From: Savagea serpentis
Lineage (GTDB): Bacteria > Bacillota > Bacilli > Bacillales_A > Planococcaceae
NCBI RefSeq assembly: GCF_015351395.1
Contig: NZ_JADKPV010000001.1
Location: 744,001 to 808,000 of the forward strand
Direction: 5' to 3'
DNA: 64,000 bases
In this document: piece by piece, positions 35,122-42,613 of the stretch
Numbering within the stretch: the first letter of the stretch is position 1
Layout: each line of letters starts with the position of its first letter
Position numbers and translations under genes: made by a program
The notes under the pieces: model-generated
The model's database searches: none
Told to the model about the DNA's origin: nothing
What the model saw: only the letters and a program-made list of their open reading frames with translations

Positions 35122-35180
35122 CAAAAACACTTCCGATGTCAGTACTTTTTACAAGAGTACGACTTCGAAAGTGTTTTTGT
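35122..35180. terminator. Long bidirectional terminator-like inverted repeat
   Basis: Arms AAAAACACTTCCG.. and ..CGAAAGTGTTTTT with an inner AGTACT/AGTAC match form a long hairpin with A/T-rich flanks. It lies just outside the right end of the mini IS element and probably was the original terminator of the minus-strand reductase gene. Confidence 0.6.
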
Positions 35181-35206
35181 AATGTTTCATTAATTGAGGT
35201 TCGTTT

Positions 35207-35562
35207 GTGAACTACCCACCACTTAGTTAACCTTACGGTCTATTTGAAGTGGGGGCTTCTCGCTTCCACGAACATAGCTTGCAAGCAAGTCTTATGTGTT
35301 CTCCACGAGCGTGAATTCGGGGCATTCCAACCCTACTGATACGCAATGTTTTTAGTACCTTGGATATTTTACACATACGAGGGGCTTGGTTTTCGCTCTT
35401 ATTTCCGTATGCAACTCCATATATCCAGTTGTCAAAGAACATTATGTCTATATTTTACCAAATTCTTTGGCTAAAGCCAACCGAAATTCATCTCCCACCT
35501 ACTCATTGGTGCTATTCGCACCTTCACACTCCTTGAGGATGGGAGACTTCTTTCGGAAATTC
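35207..35562 (-). mobile_element. Internally deleted IS200/IS605 element (356 bp) with both ends and an omegaRNA-like 3' region
   Basis: Read on the minus strand, the left end (from 35562) is nearly identical for about 90 bp to the left end of the full IS at 38425, and the right end (to 35207) matches its right end, including GAGAAGCCCCCACTTC and the terminal TAGTTCAC. Both copies abut TTAAC at the left boundary (here GTTAA at 35563-35567 on plus). The interior encodes no transposase; a minus frame at 35233-35442 ends in KREAPTSNRP, the kind of tail seen at the end of some TnpB genes, so it is a deletion relic that keeps the omegaRNA scaffold. It could be mobilised in trans. It sits in the 3' end of the reductase gene. 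Confidence 0.8.
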
Positions 35563-36029
35563 GTTAAAATGGTTACAAACTGTTCGAGTTCGCGTTCATC
35601 GACTTCATCGAAGCGATTTTTAACCGGGCTATCGATATCGAGTACGCCGAACTTTTCGCCATTGACGATCATCGGAATGACAATTTCCGATTGACTCGCT
35701 GCGTCGCATGCAATATGTCCTGGAAACTGTTCGACATCGGCGACACGCAATGTGCGTTCTTCCTCGATACTCGTACCGCATACACCTTTTCCAGCAGGGA
35801 TGCGAATACAAGCAGGGAGCCCTTGGAAAGGACCGAGTACGAGTTCGTCTTCTTTCCATAAATAAAAGCCGACCCAATTAATATTTTGTAAGTAATGATT
35901 TAATAAAGCAGAAGCATTCGCCAAATTCGCCACGATATCCGTTTCACCGTCAATGAGTGCCATAAGCTGTGAGCGGACCGTCGCATAATCTTGCGCGCGA
36001 TCTCCTGTATACATCGTTGTTTCAAACAT
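35499..36029 (-). CDS. msrC: Free methionine-(R)-sulfoxide reductase (GAF domain), C-terminus replaced by IS sequence (176 aa)
   Basis: ATG 36029 follows a run of G (GGGGGG) that serves as ribosome-binding site. The GAF-type fRMsr signature is complete: NINWVGFYLWKEDELVLGPFQGLPAC, GVCGTSIEEE, FPGHIACDAASQSEIVIP and FGVLDIDSPVKNRFDEVD, with the three cysteines of the family. It reduces free methionine-R-sulfoxide. The coding frame then crosses the boundary of the mini IS element: after ..FVTILT the last 20 residues (NFRKKSPILKECEG..) are encoded by the IS left end. The catalytic domain is whole, so activity may survive. The original tail is displaced to beyond 35206. Confidence 0.85.
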   Translation of the reverse strand: MFETTMYTGDRAQDYATVRSQLMALIDGETDIVANLANASALLNHYLQNINWVGFYLWKEDELVLGPFQGLPACIRIPAGKGVCGTSIEEERTLRVADVEQFPGHIACDAASQSEIVIPMIVNGEKFGVLDIDSPVKNRFDEVDERELEQFVTILTNFRKKSPILKECEGANSTNE

Positions 36030-36110
36030 GAGCAACCCCCCATTTCTTATCGTTTAGTATATCAATATTTTATAACGGACGCTATTTTCAACATATACGA
36101 AATACGCAAA

Positions 36111-37706
36111 TCATTTCAGTTTCATACGTAATGTTTGAATTTTCTTTTGAATATGTTGAAATTGAGCATCCAATTGTTGATAATCCTCACTTCCTATTTT
36201 TGCTTCCGTTAATTGATGGATGAGTATGATTTGTTCGTTCTCCAAGTTCATTAATGTATCGCGTATTGCCGTATTTGGACTTTTCGGTCGTTGATTGTTT
36301 TGCACATCAAATGTCCGCGTCGCCACATGTTCTCGAAACGTCGCATCATGTGAAGTGAACACGACGGTGCCGTTGTATTGTATGAGTGCATGTTCTAGTT
36401 GAATTTTAGAAGGGAGGTCTAAATGATTCGTCGGTTCGTCTAAAAGAAGTAAATGACAACCTTCTGACATCCATTGTAACAATTTCACTTTTAAACGTTC
36501 TCCCATACTTAAATCTTTAAGCATACTCGTCCAGCGTTCTGGTGCGAAACCGAGATGGAAAAGTTGCTGTTGTCGTTTGACCATTAAATGAGCAGAACCC
36601 TCTAATAAATCACGAACCCGTAGTTGTTCGTCTTCGAAAGTGACCGATTGTGCCAAATAGCCGATTTTCAAATGAGGGGACATCCATAATGTGCCCGAGC
36701 TGATGGGGAGCTCGCCTAATAGAGCAAGAAGTAATGTTGATTTTCCGCTCCCATTTGGCCCAACGAGTGCTACTTTTTCTCCTCGTGTCAATTGAAAATG
36801 AATATTTTGTAAAACTTGAATGCCGCTTCGTTCAAGCGTCACATCTCGCATATAAGCGACTTGCATGCCTCGTTGCGCACTATCTTCTATTTCAAATTGA
36901 ATCGTTCGGTTAGGGGAAGGGCGCTCGATCGGTTCTTCTATTCGCAAGCGTTGTAACTGTTTCTCTTTTGATTTCACTTGCCGGTCAGCTCGCTTTGCTT
37001 TCGTTCGGTAATACTCTTTCGCTCCCATCTGTTTCGGATGATGAGAAGCGGTAGACTCACGATGGATATGCTCCGACCAATCGTGAAGAGCTTTCATTTT
37101 GCGTTCTGTATCTTGAATCATTTGTTGTTGTTCTTCGAAACGCTTTTGTTGTTGCTGTCTTTTTCGTTCACGCTCTTGTTCATAGGCGGTATAGTTTCCT
37201 CGGAACGTGTGAATGTGCTCGTCTTCAATCGCCCATATGTGCGTTGCAATATGATTTAAAAAATGACGATCGTGAGAGACGATAATCCAAGCGGCCCGAG
37301 ATTGTTGAATTATTTCAATTAGCCATCGAACGGCTTCTTCATCTAAATGATTCGTCGGTTCATCCAATAAATAAAGATCAGCTTCTGTCGTTAATGCAGC
37401 GCCGATTTGATAACGCAATTGTTCACCACCGCTATACGTTGTGTAAGCGCGTTTTGGTAAATTCCATCTTTCCATCACTTGTTTTTTTAAATGAGATGCA
37501 AGGCGGGGAGGAGGGAGGTTAAACCGTACAAACTCTATCACAACGTCACTTGGAGCGCTTTGGTACATCGCATGTAAAAAGCTCGTCTTCCCACTGCCGT
37601 TCGCTCCGATCAATCCGATTGCTTGCCCTGCTTCGATGGTGAGTAAGTCGTGTTGAATGCTTTGATTTTCATGAATTTGAATCGTTTGAGCAGGTAATTG
37701 TAGCAT
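36111..37706 (-). CDS. ABC-F family ATPase, probable antibiotic-resistance/ribosome-protection type (531 aa)
   Basis: ATG 37706 follows AAAAAGGAGTTTTTTAT. Two ATPase domains and no membrane segment: first Walker A GANGSGKTS, signature YSGGEQLRYQ and Walker B LYLLDEPTNHLDEEAV; second Walker A GPNGSGKST, signature LSMGERLKVKL and Walker B LLLLDEPTNHLDLPSK. A charged, Gln-rich linker of about 80 residues (residues 185-265) lies between them and is the part that reaches the ribosome in ABC-F proteins. Linker style and the attenuator leader resemble VmlR/Vga/Lsa-type proteins protecting against lincosamides, streptogramins A and pleuromutilins. The drug spectrum is not known. Confidence 0.88.
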   Translation of the reverse strand: MLQLPAQTIQIHENQSIQHDLLTIEAGQAIGLIGANGSGKTSFLHAMYQSAPSDVVIEFVRFNLPPPRLASHLKKQVMERWNLPKRAYTTYSGGEQLRYQIGAALTTEADLYLLDEPTNHLDEEAVRWLIEIIQQSRAAWIIVSHDRHFLNHIATHIWAIEDEHIHTFRGNYTAYEQERERKRQQQQKRFEEQQQMIQDTERKMKALHDWSEHIHRESTASHHPKQMGAKEYYRTKAKRADRQVKSKEKQLQRLRIEEPIERPSPNRTIQFEIEDSAQRGMQVAYMRDVTLERSGIQVLQNIHFQLTRGEKVALVGPNGSGKSTLLLALLGELPISSGTLWMSPHLKIGYLAQSVTFEDEQLRVRDLLEGSAHLMVKRQQQLFHLGFAPERWTSMLKDLSMGERLKVKLLQWMSEGCHLLLLDEPTNHLDLPSKIQLEHALIQYNGTVVFTSHDATFREHVATRTFDVQNNQRPKSPNTAIRDTLMNLENEQIILIHQLTEAKIGSEDYQQLDAQFQHIQKKIQTLRMKLK

Positions 37707-37900
37707 ATAAAAAAACTCCTTTTTGAATCGTTTAAAAGGACACGAAAAAATCCTTCTAAACGGAATAGTTTAGAAGGATTCGTCACGCTTAAAAACATCG
37801 ACTTCAAAAGAAGATGATGGTAAAAAAGTGCAGACGAATCCCTTACGCAAAAAATATGACGTAAAAGATTACTGAATCATCTGCACACTTCACCCCTGAC
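37707..37900 (-). promoter_or_regulatory. Attenuator leader of the ABC-F gene with a three-codon upstream ORF
   Basis: On the minus strand, AGGGGTGA (37897-37890) precedes ATG ATT CAG TAA (37880-37869), a three-codon ORF. This ORF lies in the 5' arm of a hairpin (GTGCAGATGATTC with GATTCGTCTGCAC, inner TTACG/CGTAA). Further on, AATCCTTCTAAAC pairs with GTTTAGAAGGATT and is followed by TTTTT (37780-37744), an intrinsic terminator just before the ABC-F start. Drug-stalled ribosomes on the mini-ORF would refold the leader and allow read-through, as reported for other ABC-F resistance genes. The elements are visible; the induction model is inferred. Confidence 0.75.
37869..37880 (-). CDS. Leader peptide Met-Ile-Gln (3 codons)
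   Basis: ATG ATT CAG TAA nine bases after AGGGGTGA, inside the ABC-F leader. It is too short to have a function as a peptide; its translation probably serves as the sensor for ribosome-targeting antibiotics. Confidence 0.5.
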   Translation of the reverse strand: MIQ

Positions 37901-37946
37901 TTTCATAATATATGCTCACTATAGCGAACATTTTCAAAAATGTCCA

Positions 37947-38424
37947 TTACGATGCATGAAATAATGTATGGGCTTTTTCGAGATATTGCTCCATTAAGCG
38001 TTCTGATGCTAATTCATGCAATTCCGGATACGCTTCAAAAAATGCTTCTTTCGACTCGACATACGTATCCGTCATTCCAAGATCGTTCGTCCATTCAAAT
38101 GTGATCGTTTCTAAGTTTTGGACGAGTAAAAAGAACACCGCGGCATTGTATGCGAACGCCCGCTCCGGTTTCCAACGATTGTAGGCCTCTTGTTGTTCTT
38201 TAGACGTAATCGGAGGAGCTTCGTAACATAATGTAATGCTCGTCTCTGTTAACGCCATCTGTTTGAAATAATCGGACCCTGGAGTTAAATGAACGATTGC
38301 CCCCATCGCTGAGTTATCGCCGACGTAACTTGCATAATACGGTTTTAGTTGTTCGAATTCGGTTGGCGCACTCGATTGGCAACCCGCCACGCTTAAAAGA
38401 AGGGCGAGTAACCCTATTTTTAAC
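37947..38424 (-). pseudogene. DUF4825 lipoprotein gene split from its start codon by an IS200/IS605 insertion
   Basis: The frame reads LKIGLLALLLSVAGCQSSAP from the IS boundary, a lipoprotein signal with lipobox VAGC, then a DUF4825 domain (YYASYVGDNSAMGAIVHLTPG, ETSITLCYEAPP, YNAAVFFLLVQNLETITFEW). No start codon precedes the signal: the IS begins at 38425 within it. On the far side of the IS, at 40205-40204, are the bases AT, and joining them to the G at 38424 restores ATG TTA AAA ATA. The matching AAGGAGAG lies at 40225-40218. An internal GTG at 38390 would give a product without a signal peptide. The gene is probably inactive unless the IS excises. Confidence 0.88.
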
Positions 38425-38568
38425 GGCTTTCCGAAAGAAGTCTCCCATCCTCAAGGAGTGTGAAGGTGCGAATAGCACCAATGAGTAGGTGGGAGATGAA
38501 TTTCGGTTGGCTTTAGCTAAAGGCTTTGGTAGAATCAGTCTTATATAGAATAAAGGATTGATATATCA

Positions 38569-38957
38569 ATGAAATTAGATAGTAATAATCATTCAGTGTT
38601 CTTACTGCATTATCATCTTGTACTGGTTGTAAAATACCGTAGACGAGTGTTATATCTGATTTTGCAAAAAATATGTTCGCTGAGATCGGAAGCAAATACA
38701 ATATTTCTTTAGTGGAATGGAATCATGATAAAGATCATATCCACATCTTGTTCAAAGCACATCCTAACTCTGAGCTATCAAAATTCATCAATGCCTATAA
38801 GAGTGCAAGTTCTCGATTGATCAAAAGAGACTTTCCACATATCAGAAAAAAACTATGGAAAGAAATGTTTTGGTCAAGAAGTTTCTGCCTACTTACAACG
38901 GGCGGTGCTCCAATAGATACCATCAAAAAATATATTGAAAATCAAGGTCAAAAGTGA
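38569..38957 (+). pseudogene. tnpA: IS200/IS605 transposase TnpA (Y1 HUH), frameshifted
   Basis: ATG 38569 begins MKLDSNNHSVFLLHYHLVLV as in intact TnpA, but the frame shifts after ..YRRRVL (about codon 28, near 38652). The rest is in a different frame from 38652 on: ISDFAKNMFAEIG, DHIHILFKAHP (the HUH histidines), WKEMFWSRSFCLLTTGGAP and KKYIENQGQK (catalytic Tyr). Compared with typical family sequences a few codons plus one base are missing at the junction, consistent with a short deletion. The enzyme should be dead, so this copy needs TnpA from elsewhere to move. Confidence 0.88.
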
Positions 38958-38968
38958 GGTGAAATGAT

Positions 38969-40081
38969 ATGACCAAACAAAACAAAGCTTATAAATATCG
39001 TTTATTGCCAGATAGAGAACAAAGAATATTTTTAGCTAAAACTTTCGGTTGCGTTCGCTTTGTCTATAATAAGATGCTGGAAGAACGTAAAGAAATGTAC
39101 GAGAAATTCAAAGACGACAAAGAACAGCTTAAAGAACAAAAGTTCCCGACACCAGCAAAGTATAAAGATGAATTTCCATTCCTAAAAGAAGTGGATTCTT
39201 TAGCTTTAGCAAACGCACAGATCCATTTGCAAAATGCTTATAAGAACTTTTTTGAAGGTCGTGCGGAGTTTCCTAAATTCAAAAGCAAGAAAAAGAAACA
39301 ATCTTACACAACCAACATGGTTAATAGCAATATTAAGCTAGAAAATGGTCATATCAAACTGCCAAAAATCAAAAAGCCAATAAAAATAAAACAGCATAGA
39401 GAAATACCTGCTGATCATAAAATCAAATCTTGTACGATTTCTAAAACAAAGACAGGCAAATACTATATTTCTATTTTGACAGAATACGAGAAAGATATTC
39501 AGTCAATAAAAATCCAGAAAGTTGTTGGCTTAGATTTTGCTATGGATGGTCTATATGTTGAGAGTGAACGGGGTGAGAAAGCCAATTATCCACGTTACTA
39601 TCGGCAAGCTTTAGACAAATTAGCGAAAGCACAACGAATTCTTTCTCGAAGGAAGAAAGGTTCTGCACGATGGGAAAAGCAACGTCTAAAAGTAGCAAAG
39701 CTGTATGAAAAGACAGCGAATCAACGCAGAAATTTTCTTCATCATAAGTCAAAAGAATTAGCAACAAACTATGATGCCGTGATTATTGAGGATTTAGACA
39801 TGAAAGGTATGTCTCAAGCCCTCAATTTTGGAAAAAGCGTTCATGATAACGGCTGGGGTATGTTCACGAATTTTTTAGAATACAAGCTAAAAGAACAAGG
39901 GAAGCAGCTTGTGAAAATTGATAAGTGGTTTCCTTCTACTAAGAAATGTTCATGTTGCGGCAAGGAAAAAGAAATCCCATTATCTGAACGTGTATATAAA
40001 TGTTCTTGCGGCTTTGTATTAGATCGTGATCACAATTCAGCAATCAATGTTAAAAATGAGGGATTACGCTTATTGGCATAA
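38969..40081 (+). CDS. tnpB: RNA-guided endonuclease TnpB (370 aa)
   Basis: ATG 38969 follows GTGAGGTGAAATGAT, 11 bp after the tnpA stop. Features: an N-terminal helix-turn-helix-like part (YKYRLLPDREQRIFLAKTFG), a RuvC-like nuclease with Asp189 in VVGLDFAMDG, Glu274 in VIIEDLDMKG and Asp354 in LDRDHNSAIN, and a zinc finger CSCC...CSC between them (about 328-347). All key residues are present. TnpB uses the omegaRNA from the element's 3' end to cut DNA next to a short motif; here that motif is probably TTAAC. It helps keep the element at sites from which it has excised. Confidence 0.93.
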   Translation: MTKQNKAYKYRLLPDREQRIFLAKTFGCVRFVYNKMLEERKEMYEKFKDDKEQLKEQKFPTPAKYKDEFPFLKEVDSLALANAQIHLQNAYKNFFEGRAEFPKFKSKKKKQSYTTNMVNSNIKLENGHIKLPKIKKPIKIKQHREIPADHKIKSCTISKTKTGKYYISILTEYEKDIQSIKIQKVVGLDFAMDGLYVESERGEKANYPRYYRQALDKLAKAQRILSRRKKGSARWEKQRLKVAKLYEKTANQRRNFLHHKSKELATNYDAVIIEDLDMKGMSQALNFGKSVHDNGWGMFTNFLEYKLKEQGKQLVKIDKWFPSTKKCSCCGKEKEIPLSERVYKCSCGFVLDRDHNSAINVKNEGLRLLA

Positions 40082-40203
40082 AGAATAATAACTTTCGGAA
40101 CGAGAGGGTTAGCTCGGTAAAATTTTCTGTCATTAGACGGGATTTACCCGAGAAGCCCCCACTTCAATCAAACCGTAAGGTTGATAAGTGGAGGGTAGTT
40201 CAC
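40082..40203 (+). ncRNA. Predicted omegaRNA 3' scaffold and IS right end
   Basis: The 122 bases between tnpB stop and the element's end contain ACCCGAGAAGCCCCCACTTC and a terminal hairpin, conserved in the mini element. In this family the omegaRNA overlaps the end of tnpB and runs through the right end into the flank, so the guide would start at 40204 (ATAGTTCATACGATCT). The exact 5' end is not visible from sequence. Confidence 0.6.
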
Positions 40204-40388
40204 ATAGTTCATACGATCTCTCCTTTACTTGTAAGTATACGTGAAAAAATAGACGAAAATCTGAAGAATTTCTGAAGATTGTTTAAGATTTTTCACATTT
40301 TTCGAAATTTAAGGTAGCATTAAGGTTCACTTTACCTTTCGACAATCTTTTCCATGTATACTAAAAGAAATAAAGGGGGGAATTAGCG
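40204..40388. other. Region between the IS and the small membrane gene, holding the displaced 5' end of the DUF4825 gene
   Basis: It carries AT of the split start codon (40204-40205), the ribosome-binding site AAGGAGAG on minus (40225-40218) and presumably the original minus-strand promoter of the lipoprotein gene. A TATACT box at about 40357 and AAAGGGGGGAATTAGCG serve the plus-strand gene at 40389. Confidence 0.6.
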
Positions 40389-40652
40389 ATGCATATTGTT
40401 TTATTGACATCTTGTATTTTAATCATTCAATATATTTTGTTGCGACAACCTTCTAAACTTTGGGGAACGGTATTGCCTATCTTTTTATTTATGGCGCTCA
40501 TCGTTCATTGTGTCAATGTCGCTTTTTATAACCCTGGGGAAACGTTAAAAATCATTTTACTCAGCATCGTATTTTATGCATTTTTTATTACGATGTGCAA
40601 AGAAGTGCGCGCACAATATAAAGAAGAACGAAAAAAGGCAACCGCATCTTAA
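40389..40652 (+). CDS. Small membrane protein (87 aa)
   Basis: ATG 40389 follows AAAGGGGGGAATTAGCG. Three hydrophobic segments (about 2-18, 25-45, 53-70) and a basic C-terminal tail KEVRAQYKEERKKATAS suggest a three-span protein with a cytoplasmic tail. No family is recognised. It lies 89 bp upstream of the purine permease gene on the same strand. Confidence 0.65.
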   Translation: MHIVLLTSCILIIQYILLRQPSKLWGTVLPIFLFMALIVHCVNVAFYNPGETLKIILLSIVFYAFFITMCKEVRAQYKEERKKATAS

Positions 40653-40741
40653 GACAGGTTGTCTTTTTGCATTTGAAAGAAGTCGCTTTTTCCGATAGAA
40701 TAGTAACGTTTGATACTCTTAAAGAAAAAGAGGCGTATAAA

Positions 40742-42031
40742 ATGAAACAATTTTTTAATTTGCAGGCGATGAAGACCGATGTGAAAACGGAAGTCATCGC
40801 AGGTTTAACAACGTTTGTGACGATGGCGTACATCATTATCGTCAACCCATTCATCTTATCGGATGCAGGGGTACCTTTTGATCAAGTGTTTATCGCAACA
40901 ATCGCATCAGCGGTCGTCGGAACTTTAATTATGGCATTGTTTGCGAATTATCCGATTGCGATCGCACCAGGGATGGGCATGAACGCATATTTTGCGAGCG
41001 TTGTCGCTACACAAGGTGTCAGTTACCAAACGGTGCTTGGAACGGTATTTTTCGCAAGTATTTTATTCGTATTGCTCGCGTTTACGAAGTTTCGTGAGTT
41101 GCTCATTGAATCGATTCCGGAACCGTTAAAAGTTGGCATTACGGCGGGTATCGGATTATTCGTTGCCTTTTTAGGACTTCGTATGTCAGGGATTGTCGTA
41201 CCGGCAGAAGGTACGTTTGTTGCATTCGGAGATGTGACCGCTCCTGAAACAGCTCTCGCCGTATTTGGCATTATCGTAACACTCATTCTCGTCGCACGAA
41301 AAGTGCACGGCGGACTGTTTCTCGGGATGTTTATTACGGCGATTTTAGCGTATTTCCTCGATATGTTGCACATTGAGAAAATCGCTTCCTTACCACCCGC
41401 TCCCGTCTTTTTCGATTTTGATTTAGGCGGAGTGTTTACACACGGTTTATATGCCGTCGTCTTCGCATTTTTACTCGTGACGATTTTTGACACGACGGGA
41501 ACGATGATCGGCGTAGCGGAACAAGCAGGCTTAATGAAAAATGGCACATTGCCGAGAGCGAATGTCGCATTAACAGCAGATGCGGTCGCTTCTACAGTCG
41601 GTGCTTCTCTCGGGTCGACACCGTCTAGTGCGTATGTCGAATCTTCTGCGGGTGTCGCAGCAGGTGGACGAACAGGATTAACGTCCCTCGTCGTCGCTGT
41701 ATTATTTTTAGTCGCTCTATTTTTCTCACCGCTCGTTCAAGCGATTTCAAGCGTTCCAGCCATTACAGCACCTGCACTCATTATCGTCGGAAGCTATATG
41801 ATGAACGGCTTAGCGAAAGTGAAATGGGATACATTTGACGAAGCATTTCCGACATTTGCGGTCATTTTAACGATGCCGCTTACGTCGAGCATTGCGACAG
41901 GGATTGCGATGGGCTTCATCATGTATCCATTATTGAAATTTGTATCAGGTAAAGGAAAAGAAGTTCACCCGATCATCGTCGTCTTCGGCATATTGTTTAC
42001 AATTCAACTCATTTTCTTCCCGATGCATTAG
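40742..42031 (+). CDS. NCS2 family purine permease, AzgA/PbuG type (429 aa)
   Basis: ATG 40742 follows AAGAGGCGTATAAA; the longer frame to 40667 has no initiation site. About 13 membrane helices. AzgA-type signatures: EVIAGLTTFVTMAYIIIVNP, IAPGMGMNAYFA, VFFASILFVLL, ESIPEPLKVGITAGIGLFVAFLG, TIFDTTGTMIGVAEQAGL and STPSSAYVESSAGVAAGGRTGLTSL. Bacillus members PbuG and PbuO carry hypoxanthine, guanine or adenine. No purine riboswitch is visible in front of the gene. Confidence 0.92.
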   Translation: MKQFFNLQAMKTDVKTEVIAGLTTFVTMAYIIIVNPFILSDAGVPFDQVFIATIASAVVGTLIMALFANYPIAIAPGMGMNAYFASVVATQGVSYQTVLGTVFFASILFVLLAFTKFRELLIESIPEPLKVGITAGIGLFVAFLGLRMSGIVVPAEGTFVAFGDVTAPETALAVFGIIVTLILVARKVHGGLFLGMFITAILAYFLDMLHIEKIASLPPAPVFFDFDLGGVFTHGLYAVVFAFLLVTIFDTTGTMIGVAEQAGLMKNGTLPRANVALTADAVASTVGASLGSTPSSAYVESSAGVAAGGRTGLTSLVVAVLFLVALFFSPLVQAISSVPAITAPALIIVGSYMMNGLAKVKWDTFDEAFPTFAVILTMPLTSSIATGIAMGFIMYPLLKFVSGKGKEVHPIIVVFGILFTIQLIFFPMH

Positions 42032-42041
42032 GAGGAGACCG

Positions 42042-42560
42042 ATGCCGATTTATTGGACGATTCAAACGGAACAAAAGTGGACACTCGCTTTACAAAAAGG
42101 AGTATTGATCGGGGAACGAGGCGCAGTATGGCCGGAGTTCCTCGCTCCGTATAACTGGATGAAAGAGCAAATCTACCGTCGCCTTTCTTTACCGATGACC
42201 GAAGAACAACAGCCGGTTTGGCTATGGACAGAACGGCCTGACCTTAGAAGGAGCGGCCATTTAGAAAGAGGAACACGCGGCGTGTTGCTGAAAGTCGAAT
42301 TAGAAGCGAATAAGATTTTGTTTTCCGATTTTCAAGCTTGGCACATCGTTTTAATGAATGATTTTCTACAAGAAAGTGTAGATGCGCGTGAACATGTGAC
42401 GACATGGACGGAATGTGAGAAACGACGAAGCTGGGAGCGCATTTTTGACTTCGACTGGCTCAGGAATCATCCCGATTGGGGAGAGCCTACCGTACAAGGC
42501 GTCACACCTTATATCGCGACTGCCGATGTCATGCATGTGCAACCATTTACAGCGAAATAA
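42042..42560 (+). CDS. DUF3841 domain protein (172 aa)
   Basis: ATG 42042 follows AGGAGGAGACCG, 10 bp after the permease stop, so it is probably co-transcribed. The sequence has DUF3841 features: IYWTIQTEQKWTLALQKGVL, AYNWM-like YNWMKEQIYRRL, WLWTERPDLRRSGHL, VLLKVELEANKILFSDFQAWHIVLMN and WERIFDFDW. It is a soluble protein with unknown function. A bidirectional terminator separates it from the convergent recombinase gene. Confidence 0.85.
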   Translation: MPIYWTIQTEQKWTLALQKGVLIGERGAVWPEFLAPYNWMKEQIYRRLSLPMTEEQQPVWLWTERPDLRRSGHLERGTRGVLLKVELEANKILFSDFQAWHIVLMNDFLQESVDAREHVTTWTECEKRRSWERIFDFDWLRNHPDWGEPTVQGVTPYIATADVMHVQPFTAK

Positions 42561-42610
42561 AATCCTTCCTTTCTTTACGTATGATAGGTAGAGAAAGGAA
42601 GGATTTTTTA
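42559..42610. terminator. Bidirectional terminator
   Basis: AAAATCCTTCCTTTCT pairs with AGAAAGGAAGGATTTTTT between the convergent DUF3841 and recombinase genes. Confidence 0.85.
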
Positions 42611-42613
42611 TGT

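Larger units (their letters stand above)
38425..40203 (+). mobile_element. IS200/IS605-family insertion sequence (1,779 bp), tnpA broken, tnpB intact
   Basis: The left end follows TTAAC (38420-38424) and carries subterminal hairpins (TCTCCCA..TGGGAGA; GGTGC GAATA GCACC). The right end finishes TAGTTCAC at 40203 with a hairpin CCACTTCAATCAAACC/GGTTGATAAGTGG. There is no target duplication and no terminal inverted repeat, as expected for this family. Boundaries are confirmed by the interrupted lipoprotein gene, which is restored exactly when the element is removed, and by the second copy at 35207. Order inside: frameshifted tnpA, then tnpB, then an omegaRNA-like 3' segment. Confidence 0.93.

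Noticed and set aside
35233-35442. Minus-strand 69-codon frame ending in KREAPTSNRP
   Set aside because: It lies wholly inside the mini IS element and is the leftover of a tnpB 3' end whose DNA also encodes the omegaRNA; no initiation site, so not called as a gene.
38297-38488. Plus-strand 63-codon frame ending in the IS left-end sequence
   Set aside because: It is antisense to the DUF4825 pseudogene and ends like the reductase tail only because it enters the same IS left end.
40653-40741. Possible purine riboswitch before the NCS2 permease
   Set aside because: No purine-riboswitch core pairing or terminator is visible in this short gap.
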